A DNA stretch of 64,000 nucleotides from Paraburkholderia sp. FT54. Lineage in GTDB: Bacteria > Pseudomonadota > Gammaproteobacteria > Burkholderiales > Burkholderiaceae. Where the stretch lies: contig NZ_CP134195.1 in assembly GCF_031585635.1 (NCBI RefSeq), positions 868,001 through 932,000 on the forward strand. Direction: 5' to 3'. The notes under the pieces are model-generated. The model saw only the letters and a list, made by a program, of their open reading frames with translations, was not told where the DNA came from and searched no databases. Positions within the stretch are counted from its first letter, which is position 1. Each line of letters starts with the position of its first letter. Made by a program: the position numbers and the translations under genes. Positions 29,714 through 38,424 of this stretch are shown here, one piece after another.

Positions 29714-30550
29714 ATGGACTGGCTATTGGCTTGCAAGGCGCTGATTCTGGGCGTCGTCGAGGGGTTGACGGAGTTTTTGCCCGTGTCGAGCACCGGGCAT
29801 TTGATCGTCGCGGGCAGTCTGCTGAACTTTACGGATGAGCACGCGAAAACCTTCGACGTCGTGATTCAGCTCGGCGCGATTCTCGCGGTATGTTGGGAGT
29901 TTCGCCGCCGCATCGGCAGCGTGGTGTCCGGTTTGCCGAGCCGGCCGGATGCGCGCCGCTTCACGCTGAACGTGATCATCGCCACGATTCCGGCCATCGT
30001 GCTCGGCTTGCTGTTCGAAAAATCCATCAAAGCGGCGCTGTTCTCGCCGGTGCCGGTCGCGTTCGCGCTGGTGGCGGGCGGCGTCGTGATCCTATGGGCG
30101 GAGGCGCGTCAGCGCGTGCGCGGCGAGACGGCGGCGCGTGTGCAGAACGTGGACGACCTGAGCGCGCTCGACGCGCTGAAAGTCGGCCTCGCGCAATGTT
30201 TCGCCCTGATTCCGGGCATGTCGCGCTCGGGCTCGACGATCATCGGCGGGATGCTGTTCGGCCTCGACCGGCGCGTCGCCACGGAGTTTTCCTTCTTCCT
30301 CGCGATTCCGATCATTTTCGGCGCGACCGCTTACGAGCTGTACAAAGACTGGCATGTGCTTTCCGTCGACGCGCTCGGTACCTTCGCGGTCGGTTTCGTG
30401 GCTGCCTTCGTCAGTGCTTTCGCCTGTGTGCGCTGGCTGTTGCGCTACATCGCCGCCCACGATTTCACCGCGTTTGCGTGGTATCGGATCGGTTTCGGGC
30501 TGCTGATCCTGCTGGTCGGCTATAGCGGCGCCTTGAGCTGGACGGAGTGA
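29714..30550 (+). CDS. uppP: Undecaprenyl-diphosphatase
   Basis: Integral membrane phosphatase (BacA/UppP) that recycles undecaprenyl pyrophosphate for cell-wall synthesis; it can confer bacitracin resistance. 278 residues with about eight membrane segments. Active-site motifs are E16-E20 in VVEGLTE with PVSSTGH (23-29), and PGMSRSGST in the second half. Start ATG 29714 has an aagg site. It ends just before a perfect terminator shared with the convergent trmB. Confidence 0.95.
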   Translation: MDWLLACKALILGVVEGLTEFLPVSSTGHLIVAGSLLNFTDEHAKTFDVVIQLGAILAVCWEFRRRIGSVVSGLPSRPDARRFTLNVIIATIPAIVLGLLFEKSIKAALFSPVPVAFALVAGGVVILWAEARQRVRGETAARVQNVDDLSALDALKVGLAQCFALIPGMSRSGSTIIGGMLFGLDRRVATEFSFFLAIPIIFGATAYELYKDWHVLSVDALGTFAVGFVAAFVSAFACVRWLLRYIAAHDFTAFAWYRIGFGLLILLVGYSGALSWTE

Positions 30551-30577
30551 ACGCTTCCGTTTTCGTCGATCCATGAG

Positions 30578-30604
30578 AAAAGGTCCGCGTTTGCGGACCT
30601 TTTT
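30578..30604. terminator. Bidirectional terminator between uppP and trmB
   Basis: Perfect 11-bp stem aaaaggtccgc / gcggacctttt with a gttt loop. T-runs occur on both strands. Confidence 0.88.
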
Positions 30605-30635
30605 CTTATCGACGGATAAATCTTCCTGCGCCGTT

Positions 30636-31415
30636 TTACACGGCGCCGCGTTTGCGAAAGACGAGGTCCCATACGCCGTGTCCGAGCCGCAGCCCACGGC
30701 GCTCGAACTTCGTCACCGGACGGTACTCCGGACGCGGCGCATAGCCGTCGGCGGTATTTTCCAGCGCCGGATCGGCGCCCAGGACTTCGAGCATCTGTTC
30801 GGCATAGTTTTGCCAGTCCGTCGCGCAATGCAGGTAGGCGCCCGGCTTCAGGCGCGATGCCAGTAGCGCAACAAACTTTGGCTGGATCAGCCGGCGCTTG
30901 TGGTGGCGCGCCTTGTGCCACGGGTCCGGAAAGAAGATGTGCACGCCGTCGAGGCTCTCCGGCGCGATCATCTGTTCGAGCACTTCGACCGCGTCATGCT
31001 GAATGATGCGGATGTTCGACAGGTTCTGTTCGCCCATCAGTTTCAGCAGTGCGCCCACCCCCGGTTCGTGTACTTCGACGCCGAGAAAATCGTCGCCGGG
31101 ACGGTGCGAGGCGATTTCGGCGGTGGTCGCACCCATGCCGAAGCCGATTTCCAGCACGCGCGGCGCCTCGCGGCCAAATACGCTGTTCCAGTCGGGCTGT
31201 TGCGCGGTGAAGGGCACCACGAAGCGCGGGCCGAGTTCGTCCATGGCGCGGCGCTGGCCGGTCGAGACGCGGCCGGCGCGCGTGACGAAGCTGCGGATGC
31301 GCCGCCGATGCAGGGCTTCTTCTTGAGGCGCATCGCCGGCGGTCTGGTCTTCGGCGTCGCCGGCGGACCTTGCGAGTTCGTCCGGCAGGCCGGCGTTGTT
31401 TGGATCGTGGATCAT
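30636..31415 (-). CDS. trmB: tRNA (guanine-N7-)-methyltransferase
   Basis: SAM-dependent enzyme making m7G46 in tRNA. 259 residues. The SAM site is [15 protein letters not shown] near residue 90; the catalytic region has [18 protein letters not shown] and the family end [11 protein letters not shown]. The N-terminal 40 residues are acidic and poorly conserved, so the start could lie slightly downstream. The next upstream element on this strand is an orphan terminator (31565-31592). Confidence 0.93.
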   Translation of the reverse strand: MIHDPNNAGLPDELARSAGDAEDQTAGDAPQEEALHRRRIRSFVTRAGRVSTGQRRAMDELGPRFVVPFTAQQPDWNSVFGREAPRVLEIGFGMGATTAEIASHRPGDDFLGVEVHEPGVGALLKLMGEQNLSNIRIIQHDAVEVLEQMIAPESLDGVHIFFPDPWHKARHHKRRLIQPKFVALLASRLKPGAYLHCATDWQNYAEQMLEVLGADPALENTADGYAPRPEYRPVTKFERRGLRLGHGVWDLVFRKRGAV

Positions 31416-31564
31416 CGTCGATGCTGCTACAAAGGATCAGGTCTTGGCGGCTTGCTTGGCGTGCTGCGCGGGGTTGACCACGCTCGCGCGGGATGGGCCG
31501 CGAGTCACACGCGCTGGTGGCAAGCGCGATGCTGATGGATCGCCGCGCCGGGCCGCCGCTATGA

Positions 31565-31592
31565 CAAAAAAGCCGCCTTCATGGAGGCGGCT
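31565..31592 (-). terminator. Orphan intrinsic terminator upstream of trmB
   Basis: On the minus strand an 8-bp stem (agccgcct / aggcggct) with a 6-base loop is followed by six T. No coding gene precedes it on that strand within 500 bases, so it probably ends a small RNA or short transcript. Confidence 0.68.
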
Positions 31593-32144
31593 CGTGCTGG
31601 ATTCTGCTGAAGGCATCAGCAGGAAAGTGGAGCAAGCATTGCAAGTGCGCGTAAGGTAGCACAACCGAAAAGGGTGCGTCCAGACTGAGTGTGGCGTTGG
31701 GGAGTAGGGATACGGGCGCGAATCTTACATTTAAATAACGGACGCGCCTGCCAATTTGATTTAATCGTTTTTAAGGAAATTTACCGGGGCGATTATCTTC
31801 GCGAATAACAACGGTCAGCAGGTGTGCGCGTCATTACCGTCATGTGAGAATGGCGAAAATGATTTGGGTGCCCGCCGCTCTGACTCCCGTTCCAACTTAC
31901 CCGCAGAACACGCTGGGTCACGATCGGGGCGGCGTCGCCTGCGCGACTAACTTACTGTGCTTCGGGAATGCGGTCGAAGAATGGTAACGCGGCATTCGAG
32001 ATTTTCTCGGCCGCTATCGCAATGCCGCGTCTGCTTGCATAGTTTGGCACGCGAATCAATTGCTGGATTTGACGAACTAGAAATGGCTTTTTACGAAGCG
32101 CCGGACGGGGCATGAGCGGTGGGAACAGATCCTTTCGCGAAACT

Positions 32145-32162
32145 GCCCGCTTGTTCACGGGC
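32145..32162 (-). terminator. Weak terminator-like hairpin after tRNA-Gly
   Basis: A 5-bp stem gcccg/cgggc with an 8-base loop lies 16 bases past the tRNA 3' end on the minus strand, followed by agtttc. Confidence 0.35.
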
Positions 32163-32177
32163 TGACTGGAAAGTATC

Positions 32178-32251
32178 TGGAGCGGGCGATGGGAATCGAA
32201 CCCACGGCTCTAGCTTGGGAAGCTAGGGTATTACCATTATACGACGCCCGC
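32178..32251 (-). tRNA. tRNA-Gly (anticodon CCC)
   Basis: 74-base tRNA on the minus strand. Acceptor stem GCGGGCG/CGCCCGC, discriminator T and encoded CCA. The anticodon stem CTAGC/GCTAG holds loop TTCCCAA, giving CCC. The T-arm is GTGGGTTCGATTCCCAT. Confidence 0.95.
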
Positions 32252-32947
32252 AGAGCACGCCATTCTACGCGGGTTCCACGCGATTTGGCAAACGTGAGGC
32301 TGAACGGGCCGTCTGAACGCGTGCTTGCCGCGGGAGTGCTGACGGGGAGCGTGCAGTGTTGAGCGGCACGGCGCACCGCCTCACCACACCTAGGCCGGCC
32401 GTATTCAGCGTTTCCTTGCGTGCGGTTGCCATTCGGCCGACTATCGCTCCGAACAACTCTCATGCGAGCTTCACTTGAGGCGACTCCGAAGTGGCCCCGC
32501 ATCGAGTCATGGTCAGGCGCCGCCGTTGAGTAGACCGAGGCCGGTTCCGCCCTCCACCGTACGCAGCACCGAACGCACCGATTAACGCGTCGATTGCCAA
32601 TCAGATCGCGGAAAATTGAAGACGGATAGAAGGGCATCCAAATACAAGACCTATCAATCAGATACGCGCCTGCGTCGATCTTTATTCGCTATGCATGATG
32701 TTTCGTCTGCATGCAGCTGACACCGCTCTCGAAGCGTTCAAATAAATATTAAAGCTTGATGAAATCCCGCCGTTTACTCCTCTGGCGTCCTTTTCCAATT
32801 GTTACGAGAGTTCACGCGATTTGATTTTGTCAAGTGGATTTTCGAAATGATTCAACGAATTGGCGCTGGCGGTAAACATCGAGATCAAACCAACAGCGGC
32901 GTGACACAGCCAATCTGATTGGCTGCACACTCGCCCAAAAACAAAAA
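32252..32947. other. Gene-free region upstream of the glycine-rich lipoprotein gene
   Basis: About 700 bases. Besides the tRNA-Gly promoter no gene is seen. The second half (about 32640-32947) is AT-rich and probably holds the promoter of the following lipoprotein gene, but no single promoter is clearly best. Confidence 0.5.
32262..32291 (-). promoter_or_regulatory. Predicted promoter of tRNA-Gly
   Basis: TTGCCA (32291-32286) and TAGAAT (32267-32262), 18 bases apart on the minus strand, each match the sigma-70 consensus at 5 of 6 positions and lie 11 bases before the tRNA. Confidence 0.6.
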
Positions 32948-33844
32948 ATGGATATGAAAAATAAGGCTAAATTGACGTTATCCCTGCTCGCTTCGCTCGC
33001 TCTGGTAGCGTGTGGCGGCGGTGGTGGCGACGGGGGCAATTCGGCGGCGACGCCTTCGGCAGGTAGCGCTTCGTCGCCGTCGGCGGCGAGTGCCCCCGGT
33101 TCGGCAGGCGTGCCGGATCCGGCTTCTTCGCCGGCCCTCGCCGGTGAGCAACTGCCAAGTCTGTCCAGTCCGCAGAGCGGTTCGGCAGCGGCCGTGGGCA
33201 ACGGCGTGGAAGGGATCTGGATCGCCCAGTCCGGCGTCGACAAGACCACGGCGCTCGTCGACCCGCAAGGCAACATCTCTTACCTGAATACGGTCGCCGG
33301 CTTCGGGATATCGGAATTCTTCGGCGTCATCGCGGCCAGCACGCCGAACTGGACGCTCAGTTCGGGTGCGGCTTTCATCGCCAACGTCTACTTCCCGGCG
33401 AGTTCCGGCTCCGGCTCGTTCGTCAATAACCAGACGTTCACCGGCAGCTACGTCGAGAACGGCAGCACGGTGAACCTGTCCTGGAACTACGACGCCGCGA
33501 ATGCGCTTGCCGTGACCCAGTCGAGCGTCGCGGGCACGTGGGCGCAAACCGGCTCGTCGCTGACGATCGCAAGCGATGGCACGCTGAGCGGAACCCTGAG
33601 CAACTGCCCGGTCTCCGGAACATTGCTGCTCGCCACGCCGTCGTCCACGAAAAATCTCTATACGTTGAGCGTGACCGGCACGTCCGCATCCTGCACGCTG
33701 AAATCGGGCGCGACTTATTCCGGCAATGCCGCGATTACGTTCCTGCCGATCACGGGCAGCAACCTGTATGCCCGCGCGATTTTCTTCATGATCAAGACGG
33801 CGGCCAACACGACGGTCGCCTACGGTCAGCTAACGAAGCAATAA
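32948..33844 (+). CDS. Hypothetical glycine-rich lipoprotein
   Basis: 298 residues, family not recognised. The signal peptide ends in a lipobox LVAC with the lipidated Cys at about residue 22, followed directly by GGGGGDGG, a typical Burkholderia lipoprotein start. Residues 35-80 are Ser/Ala/Pro-rich linker. The remainder is Ser/Thr/Gly-rich with short strand-like repeats, including two related TGSYVENGSTV and SGTLSNCPVSGT blocks and a Cys pair. The ATG is in an A-run without a Shine-Dalgarno site; ATG 32954 is an equally possible start. Codon use and the AT-rich 5' flank differ from the neighbours. Confidence 0.75.
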   Translation: MDMKNKAKLTLSLLASLALVACGGGGGDGGNSAATPSAGSASSPSAASAPGSAGVPDPASSPALAGEQLPSLSSPQSGSAAAVGNGVEGIWIAQSGVDKTTALVDPQGNISYLNTVAGFGISEFFGVIAASTPNWTLSSGAAFIANVYFPASSGSGSFVNNQTFTGSYVENGSTVNLSWNYDAANALAVTQSSVAGTWAQTGSSLTIASDGTLSGTLSNCPVSGTLLLATPSSTKNLYTLSVTGTSASCTLKSGATYSGNAAITFLPITGSNLYARAIFFMIKTAANTTVAYGQLTKQ

Positions 33845-33874
33845 GCGCAAGCAACAAGCGACGCATAAAGCGAA

Positions 33875-33905
33875 GCAGCCGCCGCCTTTGACGGGCGGCG
33901 GCTGC
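33875..33905. terminator. Long GC hairpin between the lipoprotein gene and yggT
   Basis: A perfect 12-bp stem (gcagccgccgcc / ggcggcggctgc) with a 7-base loop lies between convergent genes. No good T-run follows, so it is a probable but atypical bidirectional terminator. Confidence 0.5.
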
Positions 33906-33933
33906 TGACGAAAGCGGCTTGCAACGCTTGCGT

Positions 33934-34497
33934 TCAGATCACGAAGTAAGTCAGTTGAACGGCCGCGCGGGTGACCACCATCAGCAGCACCTGCACGATC
34001 ACGAACAGCAGGATCGGTGAAAGGTCGATGCCGCCGAGCTGCGGCACCACGCGGCGCAACGGATTCAGAAACGGCGCCGTGAGCTGGTACAGGATCGGCA
34101 TGGCCGGCGAACGTGGATTGAGCCACGACAGGAGCGCCATCAGGATCGTCATCCAGATGATCAGATTCAGCGCCCACTTGATCAGCGTCAGCACCGCGAC
34201 GATCAGCAGCGTCGGCAACAGCGAGAGCGGATCGGCGCCGGTCAGCACCACCATCAGGACCACGTACACAATGGCCGCGAGCAGGGCCGCGACAAGGCTC
34301 GCCCAATCGATCTTGCGCGTGCTCGGCAGGATATGCCGCAGCGGCAGCACGATCCAGTTGGTGACTTGCAGCACGGCGTTCGTGACAGGGTTGTAGGGCG
34401 GCATGCGCACGACCTGCAGCCATGCGCGCAGCAACAGCGCCGCGCCGAACAGCGTGAAGACGGTATTGAGCAGAAAACGGGCGATATCGCCAAACAT
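33934..34497 (-). CDS. yggT: YggT-family integral membrane protein
   Basis: 187-residue membrane protein with two YggT repeats, each with a hydrophobic pair around an RxxxxxNP-type segment: YNPVTNAVLQVTNWIVLPLR (35-54) and LNPRSPAMPILYQLTAPFLN-like (about 125-145). The family occurs widely, often near proC, and has been linked to ion homeostasis and cell division in various bacteria. Here it stands alone between convergent and same-strand genes. The start is the first Met. Confidence 0.88.
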   Translation of the reverse strand: MFGDIARFLLNTVFTLFGAALLLRAWLQVVRMPPYNPVTNAVLQVTNWIVLPLRHILPSTRKIDWASLVAALLAAIVYVVLMVVLTGADPLSLLPTLLIVAVLTLIKWALNLIIWMTILMALLSWLNPRSPAMPILYQLTAPFLNPLRRVVPQLGGIDLSPILLFVIVQVLLMVVTRAAVQLTYFVI

Positions 34498-34721
34498 CTC
34501 GTGTCCTTATCCTTCGGATGACGGCGGCCGACCGGCCGCAGGGCGCCGGCGCTCTCCAATCGGCGCGCCGGCGGTTTCAGTTGGATTTCCCGCGCCTTTC
34601 CGTTGGGGCGCGTTACGCGTCGTTTAAAGCGGCCGCGTGGTGTTGCGATGCGACGGTTTGCGGGTCACGATCGACGGCTCACTGCATTAAAGGCCGTGAT
34701 TCGTTCCGCTTCCGCTGGGCA

Positions 34722-35042
34722 TCACACGGAAATCTTGATCTCGCTGACCAGAATCGTGCCGTTGCCACCGTCCGTGTAGTTGGGGATGTCGGCCATCAAT
34801 TGCTCGGCAGCCGGCTTGAAGACCTTGTAGAAGTCGTCCGTGCTGTCGAACAGGAAGTGGCCCGCGGCGACGTACGGCGGCGGCGTTCCAGGCGGCCCGG
34901 CGTTGATGCCGACGTCGACCGACCAGCCCTTCAGCGACGGCCCGAATAGTTTCGCCGCAAGCGGCATATGCGTGACGCAGTAATAGTCCACGTCGAAGTG
35001 GCCGTTTTCCCGGTACGGATAAAGGATGCTGACCTTGATCAT
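34722..35042 (-). CDS. EthD-family protein
   Basis: 106-residue dimeric alpha-beta barrel protein of the EthD family. Visible family pattern: KVSILYPYRENGHFDVDYY at the start, THMPLA (25-30) with the conserved His, and the C-terminal DIPNYTDGGNGTILVSEI. EthD relatives take part in ether or polyketide degradation or are uncharacterised; no such genes are nearby. The start has a weak upstream site. It is separated by 224 bases from yggT and by 79 from the next gene on the same strand. Confidence 0.82.
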   Translation of the reverse strand: MIKVSILYPYRENGHFDVDYYCVTHMPLAAKLFGPSLKGWSVDVGINAGPPGTPPPYVAAGHFLFDSTDDFYKVFKPAAEQLMADIPNYTDGGNGTILVSEIKISV

Positions 35043-35120
35043 TGTGCGTTCTCGTCTGTTTGGTCCCGATGCGCGACGCTGGCGGATTGCGCGCGGCGCC
35101 GGACGTCACATTATCACGGC

Positions 35121-36059
35121 TTACTTGACGCTTGCACCTGCTGCCGCCTGATTCAGCGACCGGTTGAGCGATTCTTCCACTGCCTGGGCGATGGCGTCGA
35201 TCGCGGCGGGCGGCGTGGCGCGGCGCTCGGCCAGCCCGACCGCGCGCCGCGACATCAACCCGTACAGCGCGGCATGGTCGCCGCCGAGGCTCTCCAGCAA
35301 CGCCAGCTGCTTCTCCACGACACCCGTGTCGCCACGCGATACGGGACCCGCGAGGGCGTTGGGCAGGCCCTTGTCACGAGCGGTTTCGATGGTGCCGGAA
35401 AGCATTGGCAACAGCGCGCGCAAGGCGTCGTCTTCCGCGAAGCCCAGCGTGCGCCACAGCGCGACGCACTCCGCGAGGCTGCACAGCGCGAAGCTGGCGG
35501 CGTAGTGCGCGGCGGCGTGATAGAGCATGCGGCCGCCTGCAGGAATCGACAGCGGATGGCAGCGCAGCGCGACGGCGAGCGCCGTGAGCGTGTCCTTGAG
35601 CGCGCCGTCGGCCTCGATCGTCACCGAGCAGCCGGCGATGCGCTCCGTATCGGCGAGCTCGCCGCTAAAGAGGTACAGTGGGTGAAAACCGCCGATCGAG
35701 GCGCCCTGGTCGCGTGCCGGGGCGAGCAATTCGACCGGCGAGGCGCCGCTGCAGTGGACGAGTGCCTTGCCGTGCGTGCCAACCGCGTCGTCCGGGTTGA
35801 ACCGGAGTGTGTGTGCTGACGTACCGATGCTGTCATCGGGAACGGCTAAAAAGACGATATCGGCGGCGTCGACAACCTGTTGTGGGTTCCCGAACGCCGT
35901 GCAATGCTCGATTTGACTGGCAAGCCGACCGGCGGAGGCCGCCGAGCGGCTTGCTACCGCCGTGACCGGATAGCCGGCGCGTGAAAAGCTCAGCGCGAGA
36001 CACCGCGCGAGCCGGCCCGCACCGATAAAGCCGAGGCGCGGCAGAGAGGACTGGGACAT
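35121..36059 (-). CDS. DUF2520 / Rossmann-like oxidoreductase-like protein
   Basis: 312 residues, start ATG 36059 with a tctggag site; the frame extends to 36185 but without similarity. The N-terminal NADP-type Rossmann region has LGFIGAGRLARCLALSFSRAG (8-28). A central HCSGASP and GGFHPLYLF lead to the C-terminal helical domain (DUF2520) with YHAAAHYAASF. The fold is that of F420-dependent NADP reductase and ProC relatives. A substrate is unknown for this family. In many Burkholderia it is annotated as a hypothetical dehydrogenase. Confidence 0.82.
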   Translation of the reverse strand: MSQSSLPRLGFIGAGRLARCLALSFSRAGYPVTAVASRSAASAGRLASQIEHCTAFGNPQQVVDAADIVFLAVPDDSIGTSAHTLRFNPDDAVGTHGKALVHCSGASPVELLAPARDQGASIGGFHPLYLFSGELADTERIAGCSVTIEADGALKDTLTALAVALRCHPLSIPAGGRMLYHAAAHYAASFALCSLAECVALWRTLGFAEDDALRALLPMLSGTIETARDKGLPNALAGPVSRGDTGVVEKQLALLESLGGDHAALYGLMSRRAVGLAERRATPPAAIDAIAQAVEESLNRSLNQAAAGASVK

Positions 36060-36295
36060 GGTTGCCTGCTCCAGACGGAACATTGGAAAAGCAGAAGTAT
36101 CGCGCATCGGCCACGCCCGCGGCACGGCCTCGCGAGGCTTTCCTTCGATCAATGCGCGCGCGATATGACGCGCCCGGCCGGCCATCCGGCGGCGTGCGCC
36201 CCGCGCGCTTGAAAACTGCTCACAATTCTTCAGAGCCGGTTTGGCAGTTGCTGTTCTGGGTACTTCGTCTCGCAGTCAGATTCGGGAGGTTCACG

Positions 36296-36457
36296 ATGAG
36301 TATTTTTTCTTACCGAAAGCACTTGCGGTTCCTGACGCATGCACAGCGCCGTCGCTGGTGGGACCAGAAAAAGCGCCTGACGCCGCGCGTGCGGATCAGC
36401 GGCGCCTATGTCCCGCCGAGCGTGTCCCGCGAATTTGCGTATGTGAAGGTCGGCTGA
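36296..36457 (+). CDS. Small basic protein of unknown function
   Basis: 53 residues, MSIFSYRKHLRFLTHAQRRR at the start, strongly basic (many Arg/Lys) with a WWDQKKRL segment and a Pro-rich end. It is preceded by a strong Shine-Dalgarno sequence (gggagg, 6 bases) and followed 23 bases later by an excellent terminator, which together support a real independent gene. The frame is open further upstream to 36062 but the leader overlaps the DUF2520 gene start. No family is recognised; nucleic-acid binding would be only a guess from charge. Confidence 0.65.
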   Translation: MSIFSYRKHLRFLTHAQRRRWWDQKKRLTPRVRISGAYVPPSVSREFAYVKVG

Positions 36458-36480
36458 CATTGCGGCCCTCGCAGGGTAAG

Positions 36481-36510
36481 AAATGCCCGGCTCATCAGCC
36501 GGGCATTTTT
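36481..36510 (+). terminator. Terminator after the small basic protein gene
   Basis: Stem aatgcccggct / agccgggcatt (11 bp) with a catc loop is followed by ttt and more T. Confidence 0.85.
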
Positions 36511-36829
36511 CATTTTGGAGCTCAACCGGACGGCGTCAGGATTGAAGTTAATTTGTAATCAAAGATTACCGCGAAGCGCACGCTCCAGGCCTTAAAGCAG
36601 GCGTCACGACTGATTGCGCTGTTTCTGCCATGCGCAATCCCTGAGTTTTCAGTGCGTTGCGAAGCCGAATGGCGGCGCGCCGCGAAAGCGGACGTGGCGG
36701 CCTTTCGCGGCCAATTGCAATTTGCAACAAATGTGAACAAATAGGCTCGGTCTTTTTCGATACATTGATTTCAGAGCATGCAGGGCATGCGAAGTCGGCG
36801 ACCTTGGTGGGCCGCGCTAGGAGAATAAA
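36511..36829. other. Upstream region of the Pro/Tyr/Gly-rich secreted protein gene
   Basis: About 320 bases without a gene. It contains a short inverted repeat gcatgc...gcatgc near 36777 and AT-rich stretches near 36715-36770 that may hold the promoter of the next gene. Confidence 0.45.
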
Positions 36830-37123
36830 GTGAAAAAGATCGTTCCGTTTGTCGTTGCCGCAGCACTCGGCTTGGGAATTGCCGGTGCCGCCCAGGCGCA
36901 CGTTTCCGTCGGTATCGGTATCGGGGTGCCGGTTGCGCCGGCTTATCCGGTTTATGCCGCGCCGCCGCCGGTTTACTACGCGCCACAGCCGGTTTATGCG
37001 CCGCCAGTCGTTTATGCACCGCCGCCGGTCGTGGTGGGCGGGTATTACGGCGGCTATGGACGTCCGTACTATCACCACGGTTATTATCGCGGCTATTACG
37101 GTCACGGCTACTATCGCCGCTGA
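36830..37123 (+). CDS. Secreted Pro/Tyr/Gly-rich low-complexity protein
   Basis: 97 residues starting at GTG 36830 with a ctaggag site. A signal peptide of 23 residues ends at GAAQA before HVSVG. The mature part is almost entirely low-complexity: APPPVYYAPQPVYAPPVV-type repeats (about 44-67), then Gly/Tyr/Arg/His-rich GYYGGYGRPYYHHGYYRG. It resembles small surface or virulence-factor-like proteins common in Burkholderia, with no known activity. A terminator follows. Confidence 0.78.
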   Translation: MKKIVPFVVAAALGLGIAGAAQAHVSVGIGIGVPVAPAYPVYAAPPPVYYAPQPVYAPPVVYAPPPVVVGGYYGGYGRPYYHHGYYRGYYGHGYYRR

Positions 37124-37150
37124 TCGCGGTAACAGAGCCATTTGGATTGA

Positions 37151-37194
37151 CGGCGTAACGCCGGCTTGATCGCCGGGTTACGCCGCTTGTTTTT
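37151..37194 (+). terminator. Terminator after the Pro/Tyr-rich protein gene
   Basis: Long stem cggcgtaac / gttacgccg with an inner gccgg/ccggc-like extension, followed by cttgttttt. Confidence 0.8.
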
Positions 37195-37368
37195 CGGGCG
37201 CGCTTTCGCGCAGCCGATGCTGGGCTTGTCGTTTGAATGGCAGTTTTGAATTGGCGCTTACCGCGTCAGGGCGGGGGCGTGACAGAGTTCACTGCACGGC
37301 CGACGTTCCAAACTTCGGTCGAAGCTGGGAGAATGGCTGTTTCGCCACCGCTCTGGAGAGTTTTGCCG

Positions 37369-38334
37369 ATGCAAGCGCTTCCCGCTCCCACTTTCGACGA
37401 CGTACTCGACGCCGCAGCGCGTCTCGACGGCGTCGCCCACCGCACTCCCGTTCTGACCTCGACCACGTTCAATGAGCGCACGGGGGCGTCGGTGTTCTTC
37501 AAGTGCGAAAATTTTCAGCGCATGGGCGCTTTCAAGTTTCGCGGCGCCTATAACGCGATCTCGCATTTCGACGCGGAGCAACGCAAAGCCGGTGTGCTGA
37601 CCTATTCGTCGGGTAACCATGCCCAGGCGATCGCATTGTCGGCCCGCCTCGCCGGCATCCACGCGACGATCGTCATGCCGCAAGACGCGCCAGCGGCCAA
37701 AGTGGCGGCAACCAAGGGTTACGGCGGCGAAGTGATCACCTATGACCACTACACGGAGAACCGTGAAGAGATCGGCCGGCGGCTTGCCGAAGAGCGCGGC
37801 ATGACGCTGATTCCGCCGTACGACCATCCGCATGTGATCGCCGGGCAGGGCACGGCGGTGAAAGAGTTGATCGAGGAAACCGGTCCGCTCGACATGCTGT
37901 TCGTGTGCCTCGGCGGTGGCGGGTTGATCGGCGGCAGCGCGTTGTCCGCGGCGGCATTGAGTCCGTCATGTACGGTGATCGGCATCGAGCCGGAAGCGGG
38001 CAACGACGGTCAGCAGTCGCTGGCGCGCGGTGAGGTCGTGCATATCGACACGCCGCGCACGATCGCCGACGGCGCCGCCTCCACGCATCTCGGCGACTAC
38101 ACGTTCGCGATCATCCGAAAGCTGGTCGCGCAAATCGAAACGGTCAGTGACCAGCAGTTGATCGAGACGATGCGCTTTTTCGCGCAGCGCATGAAGATCG
38201 TGGTCGAGCCGACGGGCTGTCTCGCCGCGGCCGCGGTGCTCAACGGCATCTTGCCGGTGAAGGGCAAGCGTGTCGGCGTGGTCGTGAGCGGCGGTAACGT
38301 CGATCTGGAGAAGCTCGCGCAGTATCTCGCTTGA
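37369..38334 (+). CDS. PLP-dependent threonine/serine dehydratase family enzyme
   Basis: Fold-type II PLP enzyme of 321 residues, related to threonine/serine dehydratases, serine racemase and threo-3-hydroxyaspartate dehydratase. The Schiff-base lysine is in MGAFKFRGAYN near residue 57; the phosphate-binding loop is GGGGLIGG and the conserved substrate loop is SSGNHAQA. No C-terminal ACT domain is present, as in the catabolic or racemase subgroup. ATG 37369 (tggagag upstream) is chosen; the frame is open to 37237 through the terminator. The exact substrate is not determined. Confidence 0.85.
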   Translation: MQALPAPTFDDVLDAAARLDGVAHRTPVLTSTTFNERTGASVFFKCENFQRMGAFKFRGAYNAISHFDAEQRKAGVLTYSSGNHAQAIALSARLAGIHATIVMPQDAPAAKVAATKGYGGEVITYDHYTENREEIGRRLAEERGMTLIPPYDHPHVIAGQGTAVKELIEETGPLDMLFVCLGGGGLIGGSALSAAALSPSCTVIGIEPEAGNDGQQSLARGEVVHIDTPRTIADGAASTHLGDYTFAIIRKLVAQIETVSDQQLIETMRFFAQRMKIVVEPTGCLAAAAVLNGILPVKGKRVGVVVSGGNVDLEKLAQYLA

Positions 38335-38392
38335 GACATCGCGTCGGCTGGCGCTACTGCGCTCGCAGAACCTGATGCCTGATACCCGATCG

Positions 38393-38420
38393 AAAACGGC
38401 TCGCCAGCGCGAGCCGTTGT
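38393..38420. terminator. Bidirectional terminator after the dehydratase gene
   Basis: Perfect 10-bp stem aacggctcgc / gcgagccgtt with a cagc loop. T-rich flank on the minus side (ttttcg) and gttat on the plus side. Confidence 0.75.
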
Positions 38421-38424
38421 TATG

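Larger units (their letters stand above)
31416..32177. other. Gene-free region between trmB and tRNA-Gly
   Basis: About 760 bases without a convincing gene. It holds the orphan terminator 31565-31592 and a weak terminator-like hairpin after the tRNA. The segment 31700-32100 is visibly richer in A and T than the surroundings. A 68-codon minus-strand frame at 31952-32158 has no recognisable family and no ribosome binding site. Confidence 0.55.

Noticed and set aside
31952..32158. 68-codon minus-strand frame beside tRNA-Gly
   Set aside because: No ribosome binding site or family match, and its end runs into the tRNA region; not enough to call a gene or an integrase remnant.
33875..33905. The 33875-33905 hairpin as a regulatory RNA
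   Set aside because: It lies between convergent genes and is more simply a shared terminator, even though its T-run is poor.
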